Both the position numbers and the translations under genes were made by a program. A stretch of DNA of 43,816 nucleotides. Origin: Parabacteroides distasonis. GTDB taxonomy: Bacteria > Bacteroidota > Bacteroidia > Bacteroidales > Tannerellaceae. Positions 16,450 to 24,788 of this stretch are shown in pieces (position 1 is the first letter of the stretch; each line of letters starts with the position of its first letter). The stretch spans positions 1-43,816 of the forward strand of contig NZ_SRYM01000034.1 of assembly GCF_004793765.1 (NCBI RefSeq). Reading direction: 5' to 3'. The notes beneath the pieces are model-generated. The model saw nothing but the letters and a program-made list of their open reading frames with translations, made no database searches and had not been told where the DNA came from.

Positions 16450-16632
16450 ACATTGATAGATGCCAACCTAGAGAAAGAAGCTTACCCAAGGCAGATTGCC
16501 GATACATTTTCTCGTACCAAATATATTTGATTTTTTCGATATAAACAAGAACTATGCCCTGAAGATAAAAGAATAGATGTGGATCTTTCATTAGAGAATC
16601 AAGCTCGGTATGAAAATTTATTGGATGGATGA
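16450..16632 (+). pseudogene. gene relic with an internal stop
   Basis: One plus-strand frame reads IDANLEKEAYPRQIADTFSR, then TKYI, a TGA at 16528-16530, and then FFRYKQELCPEDKRIDVDLS and LENQARYENLLDG up to TGA 16630. Both halves look like genuine coding sequence in the same frame, separated by one stop, with no start codon and another stop upstream at 16447. I take it as the C-terminal relic of an unrecognised protein. The minus-strand frame across the same bases is a shadow. Confidence 0.4.
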
Positions 16633-16640
16633 TTCGGGAG

Positions 16641-16678
16641 AAGCGGGGGGGAGGCGTCTTGTCTCGCTCCCCCCGCTT
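16641..16678. terminator. GC-rich hairpin, probable terminator of the protease gene
   Basis: AAGC plus a run of seven G and AG (16641-16653) pairs with CT, six C and GCTT (16667-16678). The stem is very stable. Neither side has a good T-run. It lies about 85 bp past the stop of the minus-strand protease and 8 bp after the plus-strand relic. The bases 16681-16763 show nothing further. Confidence 0.5.
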
Positions 16679-16763
16679 TCCTATGGGGGCTTGTCAAATT
16701 TCGTCGGTCTTAGTCCCTGCGGGGGATGGTGTGGGATGTTAGCTTTAGCCGGCTTCTCGATCC

Positions 16764-18292
16764 TTATCGGATGATAAGCTGCTGCGTGAGTTTCTTGCCG
16801 TTCACGATGACAAGGACGAAGTAGCGGCCGCTTCGAAGGTCGGATACGGGTATGTCTACCGTGGGCCAGTCGAAGGTGTATTTCTTCATCAATGCGGTTT
16901 CCGACCAGATCTGTACCTCGTACTTTCCTCCCTCGGCTACGGTGAAGGTGGCCGGTACGCGCGGATCCGGCGTGTTCACGTCGTCCAAGGTGAGGGTCAC
17001 CACGTTGGTGGCGGGATTCGGGGTCAGCGAGAAGCTATAGTTGGAGGAGCAATCCACGGCCTCCACCTCGCCGGTAGTTACCCAATCCCCGTTCTTGCAG
17101 CCCAGCAAGCGCGCCTCCATCGTGTACCAGCCTTGCGAGAGCATATAATTCAAGGTATTTTGTCCTTTGGATGCGGTTGTAGTCATCACGACTTGCAATC
17201 CCGGGTATTTCTTGAGACGTACCTCGTAGGAGTTCAGATCATAATCAGACTCGATCGAGAAGTAGTTCCCGGAGTGGCTCGTACACCACGTGTCGCTGTT
17301 CCCGTTCACGGAATTTCCGTAAGAGATCGTGCAAGAGGTATATCCTCCGCTGATGAGCTTCCGCTCCACGGTTTTCGTGTAGCTCCCACTCTTGATCGTG
17401 GCTTTCAGCACGGCCGTTCCGTTCCCGGTAGAGGAGACCGTACAGGAGGGATTGCTTTGCGAGGTTATTCGCAAAGGACCCGTGCAAGACCAAGTAACCG
17501 TGGAGTTCGGATAACTTACGGAGAATGTCGAGGCGGTACATACTTGGTCCGAGCCTCCGGTGATGGAGACCGGGTAATGGGGGAGAAGGAAGTCGAGGAT
17601 GTAGGAGGTTTTTACAGCCAAAGAATGATAAGTGGTAGGAGAACTAGCTTTTGTTAATCCTATTAAAATATATTTTTGTAAAGAGGAATCCCAAATAGCC
17701 CATGGTCCACCACTATCTCCTGATGAAACTTGCTTTGCGTTTGCAAGGCCAAGAAATTCTCCATTTTCAATAGGATATGGAGCTTCTGAATTATTAACAA
17801 TCGTGATGTTTGTTTTTTGTAATTGGTCTGGATTTACTCCTGATGCATTAATACCCAACCTGTTATAAAAACGGTGTTTCCTACATTGTATAAAGAGGAT
17901 TTATTTGAATTAAGGATATCTATTGTTTTAATATTATTACCGATAGGTAGATTTCGAGATAATATTAGTAATGCAGCATCTAATGTAGGATGACAAATAA
18001 CTTTTGAAACCCCATATCGGCTGGATGCATTTAATTCTGAACGTTTAGAAATACCTGCTCCAACTTGGATCTGTGAGGTTGTAGCTTTTTCTACTACATG
18101 AGCTGCTGTTAAAATTACATTAGGAGCAATGATAGATCCTCCACCAAACTCTCCATTACTTATTTGGATTAGAACTTGCCAAGGGGCTTCTGATATATTT
18201 GCGTTAGAACCTCCAATAATCCGTTGTTGGGCATTTATTGTCCAAGATAATACAACGAATAAAACACTTAAAATAAAAATATTTCTTTTCAT
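16764..18292 (-). pseudogene. trypsin-like S1 serine protease with T9SS sorting tail, frameshifted
   Basis: Two overlapping frames together make one S1-family protease of about 509 residues. The first part (18292 to 17834) has a signal peptide, the IIGG activation site, His65 in LTAAHVV and Asp105 in TLDAALLIL. It ends abnormally after FITGW. The second frame (from 17858) continues GINASGVNPDQLQ and holds the nucleophile Ser194 in SSGDSGGPW. One extra G in the GGG run at 17854-17856 would restore the family's ITGWG and a single reading frame. After the protease come an Ig/PKD-like domain and a type A T9SS sorting tail (SFSLTPNPATNVVTLTLDD, ending GRYFVLVIVNGKKLTQQLIIR). It would be an outer-surface or secreted protease if intact. 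Confidence 0.85.
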
Positions 18293-18311
18293 AGCACTTA
18301 TAAATTAATTA

Positions 18312-18743
18312 TCAATTCAATTCTTTAAAGTCCGCTTTCAGCGAGACGCAATGAACCGTGGAGTCGGGCATTGAGCAAAGTGATTGCCGATAGGAATCGA
18401 CATAGAAGAGCATTTGGATCCGTAGCTTTTTCCCCGGTTGATCCTTGTAGGGGGTAAGCCAGTCGTTGTGGCAATAAACGAGTGAATCTTTCCAGTTTTC
18501 TCTCGTGGGCATTTCCTCGATTCTCAGGAATATGCCGGGCGTGTCGCAGTCCGTCTGGGTTACGATGACGTTCGCTTCCTCGGGAAGGATGCCTAGTAAC
18601 CAGCCTTTCAGATGCTCCGCGTCCTCCCATTTCCCGGGGAAAGTCTGCCACTCGTCTTTCTCGTCATCCCCGCATCCCGTGGCGAGGGAGAGGAGGAGGC
18701 CCAGTGCCAGGGCGAGGCTCCATCGGTTTTTCTTTTTTTCCAT
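18312..18743 (-). CDS. unknown lipoprotein (143 aa)
   Basis: A protein of 143 residues starting MEKKKNRWSLALALGLLLSL and with the lipobox ATGC, so the lipidated cysteine is residue 24. The mature part is short and acidic, with a segment GWLLGILPEEANVIVTQTDC and the C-terminal phrase PDSTVHCVSLKADFKELN. I do not know the family. A degraded second copy of its last 50 residues lies 240 bp upstream (18982-19130), so this was once a tandem pair. It sits 19 bp upstream of the frameshifted protease on the same strand and may be transcribed with it. Confidence 0.7.
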   Translation of the reverse strand: MEKKKNRWSLALALGLLLSLATGCGDDEKDEWQTFPGKWEDAEHLKGWLLGILPEEANVIVTQTDCDTPGIFLRIEEMPTRENWKDSLVYCHNDWLTPYKDQPGKKLRIQMLFYVDSYRQSLCSMPDSTVHCVSLKADFKELN

Positions 18744-18769
18744 GATTGTACGTATTTGATAGGTTTCTT

Positions 18770-18922
18770 TTATTCCGTAGTACCCAGGCTATAGGATCTT
18801 GCTATAGTCGAGGGAGCTGAGAGGCTATATCGCGATGTCTTGATTGCGGTATCGAGTTTCTTGTCGCTTCCATGTGCTATGCTGGAAATAGAATAGCACT
18901 TCGTAAGGTCGTTTACTTGCAT
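18770..18922 (-). CDS. possible 50-residue protein
   Basis: ATG 18922 to TAA 18770 reads MQVNDLTKCYSISSIAHGSD and then KKLDTAIKTSRYSLSAPSTI and ARSYSLGTTE. It lies just upstream of the unknown lipoprotein, on the same strand and 27 bp away. It has no signal peptide and is serine-rich. There is no strong ribosome site. It could be a small real gene, a leader, or an open relic of the duplicated region. Confidence 0.3.
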   Translation of the reverse strand: MQVNDLTKCYSISSIAHGSDKKLDTAIKTSRYSLSAPSTIARSYSLGTTE

Positions 18923-18981
18923 TTGGTGTTTTTAGATTGTATTATTCCATACTCAATGAGATTTAAAGTGAATACTAAGTA

Positions 18982-19130
18982 TTAGTTCAATTCTTCGATC
19001 TTAGCGGATCCCAGGCTTACGTAGGTGACGCTGGAGTCGGGGATGCAGAGAGGGTAGCGTTGCGCTTTTGTCGCAAAGTACAAGAAAAGCCGCAGTCGTT
19101 TGCCGGTGCTTGGCGGAGATAACGTCACAA
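18982..19130 (-). pseudogene. 3' relic of a paralogue of the lipoprotein at 18312-18743
   Basis: The minus strand reads PPSTGKRLRLFLYFATKAQR, then YPLCIPDSSVTYVSL and GSAKIEELN before a TAA at 18982-18984. This aligns with the end of the intact lipoprotein (QPGKKLRIQMLFYVDSYRQS, then LCSMPDSTVHCVSL and KADFKELN). The upstream part is missing: the frame runs straight into the polA terminator hairpin. It is therefore the last third of a duplicated gene. Between it and the intact copy (18744-18981) lies only the possible 50-residue frame. Confidence 0.75.
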
Positions 19131-19138
19131 TATTAGGG

Positions 19139-19177
19139 AAAATAAACCGGAATGGCAAGCGCGTCCCGGTTTATTTT
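19139..19177 (-). terminator. polA terminator
   Basis: A 12-bp perfect stem AAAATAAACCGG (19139-19150) with CCGGTTTATTTT (19166-19177). On the minus strand the 3' arm itself is T-rich (TTTATTTTCCC). It lies 7 bp past the polA stop. Confidence 0.75.
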
Positions 19178-19183
19178 CGAATG

Positions 19184-21949
19184 TCAATGTGCCTCTAGCC
19201 AGTTCTGTCCCTCGCCGCAATCGGCGATCAAGGGGACTTGTAGTTTCATGACGTTTTCCATTTCCTCTAGCACGATTTTCTTTACCTCCTCGGCTTCCTC
19301 TTTGTAAACGTTGAAGTTTAACTCATCGTGTACTTGGAGGATCATCTTGCTTTTCAATCGCTCTTTCTCAAAGCGTTCGTAAATGCGTACCATCGCTAGT
19401 TTGATGATATCGGCGGCGCTTCCTTGGATAGGGGCGTTGATTGCGTTTCGCTCGGCATAGCCGCGTACGACAGCGTTGTGTGAGTTGATATCCGGCAGGA
19501 AACGCTTGCGCTTGAAAATGGTCTCTACGTATTCTTTTTCCTTGGCTACCTTGACGCTCTCCTCCATGTATTCCTTGATACGGGGGTAGGTGTTGAAATA
19601 ACCGTCTATCAACTCCTTGGACTCGGAACGAGGGATGCCCAAACGTTCGGCGAGCCCGAAGACGGAGATGCCGTAGATGATACCGAAGTTGGCGGTTTTC
19701 GCTTTCCGGCGCATATCGCTGCTTACTTCCTCTACTGGGATTCCGTAGATCTTGGCGGCTGTGGCGGCGTGGATATCCGCTCCGCTTTGGAAAGCCTCGA
19801 TCATATGCGGGTCACCGCTCAGGTGGGCCATGATACGAAGCTCGATCTGGGAGTAGTCGGCGGAGAAGAAGAGGCAATCCGCGTTGTCCGGGATAAACGC
19901 CTTACGGATCTCGCGGCCCAGATCGTCCCGTACCGGAATGTTTTGCAGGTTCGGATTGGTAGAGCTGAGGCGACCGGTAGATGTCACCGCTTGATTGAAA
20001 GAGGTATGTATCTTTCCAGTCTGCGGATGGATCAACTCGGGGAGGGCGTCGATATAGGTACTTAATAATTTTTTAAGTCCGCGGTATTCGAGGAGTTTGC
20101 CGATGATGGGATGCTTGTTGCGAAGTTTCTCCAAGACATCCTCGCTGGTACTGTAACCGCCGGTTTTGGTCTTCTTCGCTTTCTCGTCCAGCTTTAAGCG
20201 GTCGAAAAGGATCTCGCCGACCTGTTTCGTGGAGTTGATGTTGAATTCCGTGCCGGCCAGCTCGTAAACCTCCTGCTCCAGTTTGTTCATGGAGGCGGTA
20301 AGTTCTACGGAGGATTGTTTCAACGCTACCGTATCCAACGTGACGCCGGTGGCCTCCATTTCCGCTAATACATATATTAATGGCATCTCGATCGTGGTGA
20401 AGAGGGATTCCAGTCCTTCCTTCTTCAACTCGGGCGCGAAATAATTCTTTAGCTTGAGCGTGATGTCCGCATCCTCGGCGGCATATTCGGCGATTTGCTC
20501 CACGGGCACGTTTCGCATCGATAGCTGGCTCTTTCCTTTTGGACCGATCAGTTCCTCGATGGGAACGGTTTGGTACTTGAGATAGGTCTCCGCTAAGTAA
20601 TCCATTCCGTGCCGCAATTCCGGATTCAGCAGGTAATGGGCGATCATCGTATCGAACAGAGGGCCGGCTACCTTCACGTTGTATTTACGGAGTACCAAAA
20701 TATCGAATTTGATGTTTTGCCCGATCTTTAATGATTTCGGATTTTGCAGGGCAGGGGAGAAGCGTTCCACCACTTTCGCCGCCTCTGCTGAGTTGGCGGG
20801 AACAGGAACATACCAAGCCTCGTTTTCTTTCACGGCGAACGACATTCCGACCAATCCGGCTTTCAAGGGATCGATGCCATCGGTTTCCGTGTCAAAAGCG
20901 AAAAATTCTTGACCCAATAAAAAGCGGGCTAAATCGGCTTGTTTTTCCTCTGTATCAGTTAAATAATAGTTGTGAGGGGTGGACTTTAAGTCCGTGAGAA
21001 TCGATTTTTTGGAAGCTTCCGTACTCTCGGGCGTAAAAACCGCGAACAGATCGCCTTGAACGGGGCCTTTCGGAGCGGCTTTGACCGGCTCAGAACTTAG
21101 TTTGTTAATAAATGTTCTAAATTCCAATTCTGTGTAAATCTCAGTTAGCCGCTCTTCGTTTGGCTTTTCACGGACGCAACGGGCGGCATCGAACTCGATA
21201 GGGACATCTGTCTTGATCGTCGCCAAGAATTTGGAGAAACGGATTTGCTCGGCGTTCTCCTCCACCTTCTTCTTTTGTGCGCCTTTCAGCTTATCAGTGT
21301 TCGCTAATAGATTCTCGATGCTTCCGAATTCGGTCAATAGCTTTTGTGCGGTCTTCTCGCCGACACCCGAACAGCCGGGGATATTATCGGAAGCGTCGCC
21401 CATCAGTCCCAGCAAGTCGATCACTTGCTCCGTACTCGTAAGACCATATTTGTTTAATACCTCGGGTATGCCCATGATCTCGTAGTCTCCTCCGAATTTC
21501 GGGCGGTACATAAATATATGTTCGGATACCAGCTGCCCGTAATCCTTGTCCGGTGTCATCATGAAAACATCGAAGCCTTCCTTCTCTGCCTGCTTGGATA
21601 CGGTGCCGATCACATCGTCCGCCTCGTAGCGGGGTACTTCCAGTATCGGGATATTATAAGCCTCTATGATTTCTTTGATGATAGGGACGGATTGGCGGAT
21701 CACTTCCGGCGTCTCTTCCCGTTGTGCCTTGTATTGCTCGAAGGCCTCATGGCGGAAGGTCGGTCCCTTCGGGTCAAAGGCCACCGCTATATGAGTCGGG
21801 TTCTCACGTTTTAATACATCCTCCAGGCTGTTGATAAAACCGAAAATGGCGGAGGTATTCACACCCTTGGAGTTGATACGCGGATTCTTGATGAAGGCGT
21901 AATAGGAGCGATAAATTAACGCATACGCATCTATAAGGAATAACTTCAT
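19184..21949 (-). CDS. polA: DNA polymerase I
   Basis: A protein of 921 residues from MKLFLIDAYALIYRSYYAF. This ATG is preferred to a GTG four codons upstream because the conserved N-terminus begins here. Three activities are visible. The N-terminal 5'-3' exonuclease has DAYALIYRSY, FDPKGPTFRHE and EADDVIGT. The 3'-5' proofreading exonuclease has the DxE pair in FAFDTETDG (about residue 350) and YAAEDADITLKL, so it looks active, unlike Taq-type enzymes. The polymerase has motif A DYSQIELRIMAHLSGD (about 697), motif B RRKAKTANFGIIYG and motif C LQVHDELNF (about 875). It fills gaps in repair and removes RNA primers. It is divergent from the isoprenoid gene and has its own terminator. Confidence 0.98.
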   Translation of the reverse strand: MKLFLIDAYALIYRSYYAFIKNPRINSKGVNTSAIFGFINSLEDVLKRENPTHIAVAFDPKGPTFRHEAFEQYKAQREETPEVIRQSVPIIKEIIEAYNIPILEVPRYEADDVIGTVSKQAEKEGFDVFMMTPDKDYGQLVSEHIFMYRPKFGGDYEIMGIPEVLNKYGLTSTEQVIDLLGLMGDASDNIPGCSGVGEKTAQKLLTEFGSIENLLANTDKLKGAQKKKVEENAEQIRFSKFLATIKTDVPIEFDAARCVREKPNEERLTEIYTELEFRTFINKLSSEPVKAAPKGPVQGDLFAVFTPESTEASKKSILTDLKSTPHNYYLTDTEEKQADLARFLLGQEFFAFDTETDGIDPLKAGLVGMSFAVKENEAWYVPVPANSAEAAKVVERFSPALQNPKSLKIGQNIKFDILVLRKYNVKVAGPLFDTMIAHYLLNPELRHGMDYLAETYLKYQTVPIEELIGPKGKSQLSMRNVPVEQIAEYAAEDADITLKLKNYFAPELKKEGLESLFTTIEMPLIYVLAEMEATGVTLDTVALKQSSVELTASMNKLEQEVYELAGTEFNINSTKQVGEILFDRLKLDEKAKKTKTGGYSTSEDVLEKLRNKHPIIGKLLEYRGLKKLLSTYIDALPELIHPQTGKIHTSFNQAVTSTGRLSSTNPNLQNIPVRDDLGREIRKAFIPDNADCLFFSADYSQIELRIMAHLSGDPHMIEAFQSGADIHAATAAKIYGIPVEEVSSDMRRKAKTANFGIIYGISVFGLAERLGIPRSESKELIDGYFNTYPRIKEYMEESVKVAKEKEYVETIFKRKRFLPDINSHNAVVRGYAERNAINAPIQGSAADIIKLAMVRIYERFEKERLKSKMILQVHDELNFNVYKEEAEEVKKIVLEEMENVMKLQVPLIADCGEGQNWLEAH

Positions 21950-22023
21950 TACTTTTAACACGTTTTAGTGGGACAAAATCTGGGTAAATGTACGAAAAAA
22001 CTCGCTTACTCGATAGTTTTTGT

Positions 22024-22031
22024 TACTTTTG
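22024..22031 (+). promoter_or_regulatory. -7 element before the polyprenyl synthase
   Basis: TACTTTTG matches TAnnTTTG, 20 bp before ATG 22051. This supports the shorter start, since a start at 21988 would lie upstream of the promoter. Confidence 0.45.
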
Positions 22032-22050
22032 CGAATCTTTGCATGGAATT

Positions 22051-23025
22051 ATGGATGAAAGAAGGAAAATAGAAGAACCGGTTTCCGCTGAATTTGAACG
22101 TTTCAATAAGGATTTCGAGGCATCTCTACGCAGCGAGACAACCCGATTACAATCGGCTATCGACGTTATACTGAATTCTACCGGGAAGCATGTGCGTCCG
22201 TTATTGGTGCTCCTTACCGCCAAGGTCTGTGGACAGGTTACGGATAACACGATCAATTCCGCTGTTTTGCTGGAGCTTTTGCATACCGCTACATTGATTC
22301 ACGATGACGTGATCGATGAGACGAAGCAACGTCGTGGCGTTCCCTCATTGAACGCTATCTTCGATAACCGTATTTCCGTGTTGGTAGGTGATTATGTGCT
22401 TTCTACCGCTTTGATCCGTTCCATACAAACCGGCGATTTGCGGATTGTCGGGATTATCTCTAATTTAGGCAGAGACTTGTCCGAAGGTGAGATCAAGCAA
22501 TTGGAGACCGCCGAGGAGAGTATCTTAGACGAGAATTGTTATCTGCAAGTTATCAAGAAGAAGACGGCTACCTTGCTTTCCGCTTGCACGGAGATTGGGG
22601 CCATTTCATCGGGCGCCTCTGCGGAGGTGATTGCTCTTTGCCGTGAGTTTGGCGAGTATCTGGGGTATTGCTTCCAGATCAAGGATGATATCTTTGATTA
22701 TTTCAAGGAGGCGAATATCGGTAAGCCGACGGGAAATGACATTCGTGAGGGTAAGGTTACGCTTCCATTATTATATGCCTTGCGGCAGGGTAGGGAAGAG
22801 GAGGCCGCCCGTTATTTGGATATGATTTTTCGGAAAGACTTTGTGGCGGAGAATGTCGATTCCTTGATCGAGTTCGCTAAGGCGAATGGTGGAATCGAAT
22901 ATGCCGAGGCTCGCATGAAGGAATATCATGATAAAGCGGTCGATGTTCTTTTGAGATTACCCGAATCTGAGGCACAGACATCCTTGATCCAACTGGCCGA
23001 TTATATCATGACTCGCTCGAAATGA
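22051..23025 (+). CDS. ispB: polyprenyl diphosphate synthase
   Basis: A protein of 324 residues of the trans-isoprenyl diphosphate synthases, which extend farnesyl diphosphate with isopentenyl units to make the side chain of menaquinone. The first aspartate-rich motif is LIHDDVIDETKQRRG (Asp near residue 85) and the second is CFQIKDDIFDYF (near residue 212), both needed to bind Mg-diphosphate. GKHVRPLLVLLTAKVCG is the conserved N-terminal substrate region. I took ATG 22051 (MDERRKIEEP) rather than an earlier in-frame start because the -7 promoter element lies between them. The chain length is not readable from sequence; octaprenyl-type is the usual annotation. It is divergent from polA. Confidence 0.93.
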   Translation: MDERRKIEEPVSAEFERFNKDFEASLRSETTRLQSAIDVILNSTGKHVRPLLVLLTAKVCGQVTDNTINSAVLLELLHTATLIHDDVIDETKQRRGVPSLNAIFDNRISVLVGDYVLSTALIRSIQTGDLRIVGIISNLGRDLSEGEIKQLETAEESILDENCYLQVIKKKTATLLSACTEIGAISSGASAEVIALCREFGEYLGYCFQIKDDIFDYFKEANIGKPTGNDIREGKVTLPLLYALRQGREEEAARYLDMIFRKDFVAENVDSLIEFAKANGGIEYAEARMKEYHDKAVDVLLRLPESEAQTSLIQLADYIMTRSK

Positions 23026-23073
23026 TTTCATTTTGGGGGATAAAATATTTTTTTCGAAAAAAAAGCGTTTTCG

Positions 23074-23104
23074 TTTGGTAGTATAAAAATAAGGCGTATA
23101 TTTG
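23074..23104 (+). promoter_or_regulatory. full Bacteroidetes promoter TTTG-N19-TATATTTG
   Basis: TTTG at 23074-23077, then exactly 19 bases, then TATATTTG at 23097-23104. This is the canonical -33/-7 promoter of Bacteroides in sequence and spacing and the best promoter match in the window. It points into a short interval that ends in a terminator and holds no gene. Confidence 0.8.
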
Positions 23105-23110
23105 TATTCG

Positions 23111-23187
23111 AAAAACGTAAATTTTTTCATAGTTAAGGTTTTGGTTAGGGAGGAATTGCTTGTGAGAGTGATTCCTCTCGTTTTTTA
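23111..23187 (+). ncRNA. candidate small RNA of about 75 nt
   Basis: Transcription from the promoter at 23074-23104 should begin near 23111 and stop at the T-run at 23181-23186. The interval has no start codon with a credible frame. It contains a purine/T-rich 5' part and a 3' terminator hairpin. It lies between the converging isoprenoid gene and the broken protease, and ends three bases before the protease stop codon. The boundaries are inferred. Confidence 0.45.
23150..23186 (+). terminator. intrinsic terminator
   Basis: GAGGAAT at 23150-23156 pairs with ATTCCTC at 23171-23177, extended outward by G-T and G-C pairs, with T6 at 23181-23186. It may end both the small RNA and the isoprenoid transcript. 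Confidence 0.75.
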
Positions 23188-23189
23188 TG

Positions 23190-24788
23190 TCAGTCGCTGT
23201 CCCGGATGGCTTGTATGGTTTGCGCTCCCTTATCCGTATAGAGCAAGAATACATACATTCCTTGCGGTAAAGCAGCCGTATCAACGATCTCGCCGGGCTT
23301 GCGAATACTATTCATCAATTTGCCGTTTGCCGAATAAATGTCCAATCGGTCTACCCGTGTACTATTTGATATGTGGATTTGTGAACGGAATACGATAGGG
23401 AAGATCTCTATGGGGTTTTCTTCCACATCCTCGATATCTACAGTACCTCCGGCGAAAGCTTCGATAGCCCGGCTTTCCTCCTTATTGTATTGTGTGGTTA
23501 CGGCATACTGGTAACTGTCAGAAATAGCGTTTTTATCGGTATATTGAGTTTGCGAAGATGGTAAATCCGCTAGTTTCGCTTGATCCCGATAGACATTGTA
23601 TCCGGTTATCTCGGGGAATTCCTGAGGTATGCCTACGTTATTCTCATTGGAAACAGACAGTTCTGAGCGAAGAACAGAGGCTATGCGTCTGGATCGTTCT
23701 AGCGTGATGGTGCTCGAGATGGAGGCCGATCGCTTTCCTGCTGGCAACTCGCCCTCTTCCGAAGAGACAATGAAGGATAATATAAAGTTGAAATCAAGAT
23801 CATCGGATGCCTGTAAGGTTTTCCATTTGACACCATCCATGGATATGAGATTTCCTTTGCCATCTATGGCCGGTGTGATCGCTTTTCGTGTACAGCCAAC
23901 CATCGTCGTTGAATGGTAGTCCGCTATTTCAGAATCATTGCTATAACCGATATGTTCCTTATTGAATATGAATACCCACTGGTTGAGTTCCTCACTTGTG
24001 GCAGTTGCGCTTCCGTCTGTGGTTTGGGAGCAATGAAAGGCAGACAATATATAGGGCTTCTTGTCTTTGGCTGTATTGTTCACTAACGAACCGGAGCAAA
24101 TATAGGCCATTCCATCGATCAGTTGAACCATGTGGCATACCCCTTTTTTCTGTTTTTGCCAAAGAGTTCCTTCCTCGCAATTGATGTTGACCATGCAAGG
24201 GCCGGAAGGCTCGTAACCTTCCTTCCAGTCCCAGTCGGAGCCGGGGGATACGACGGATAAATGGTTGTATCCGTATCCGATGCCGCTAATTTTCAGCCGG
24301 GGCATTTCCCCGGAAGGGGCGGCTGCGTATTCGAGGATTAAGTCATCACCGGCCACGAATCCGGTGGCATATTCTTTGGTAGGAGGGTTTGTCCGTCCGG
24401 TAAAAGCTCCTAGAACGTGGGTCTTATCGGCGTTATAGACAAATAATCTGCCACCATCGGGAATATGGAAATCACTATAATATTAAGATAAGAGCGATGG
24501 CTCCTTTGGCACGTAGGTGTAATTGCTAGATTCGTGTTCCGTCGGTATTAATTTAGCGACGGCTAAAGGGGCTCCTTGACTAGCTCGCCAAGCATCCACG
24601 ATCTTCAGGTCCTCCACACTAAAGTTTACGGGGATTTCTACTACGGATGGAGTACTCTTTAAGGAAGTAGGAAGGTTGAAACTGAGAGGTAAACCTCCTT
24701 CATTGATTTGGGCGTGTGCTTTCAATGAGCCAGACAAACAGGTGACGGAGACCAAAAGCGATGTAAATAGAGTACGCAGATGATTCAT
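23190..24788 (-). pseudogene. lysyl-endopeptidase-like T9SS protease, broken by an in-frame stop
   Basis: A single frame runs from ATG 24788 to the stop at 23190 (about 532 codons), interrupted only by TAA 24483-24485 at codon 102. Sequence on both sides is continuous (EPSLLS, stop, YYSDFHIPDGGRLFVYN). The family is the trypsin-fold lysyl-endopeptidase group: signal peptide, a beta-rich N-terminal part, ICSGSLVNNTAKDKKPYILS followed by AFHC with the catalytic His, and DDLDFNFIL with the Asp. The expected GGSSGSP nucleophile segment is absent; the chain passes from EGELPAGKRSASISS directly to the C-terminal region, so a second lesion (internal deletion) is likely. A final Ig-like and T9SS-type sorting domain ends near ALPQGMYVFLLYTDKGAQT. 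Confidence 0.85.

Noticed and set aside
16409-16591. Minus-strand frame of 60 codons with a hydrophobic stretch
   Set aside because: It lies exactly opposite a better plus-strand relic with protein-like composition in one frame (16450-16632). Its own composition is that of a shadow.
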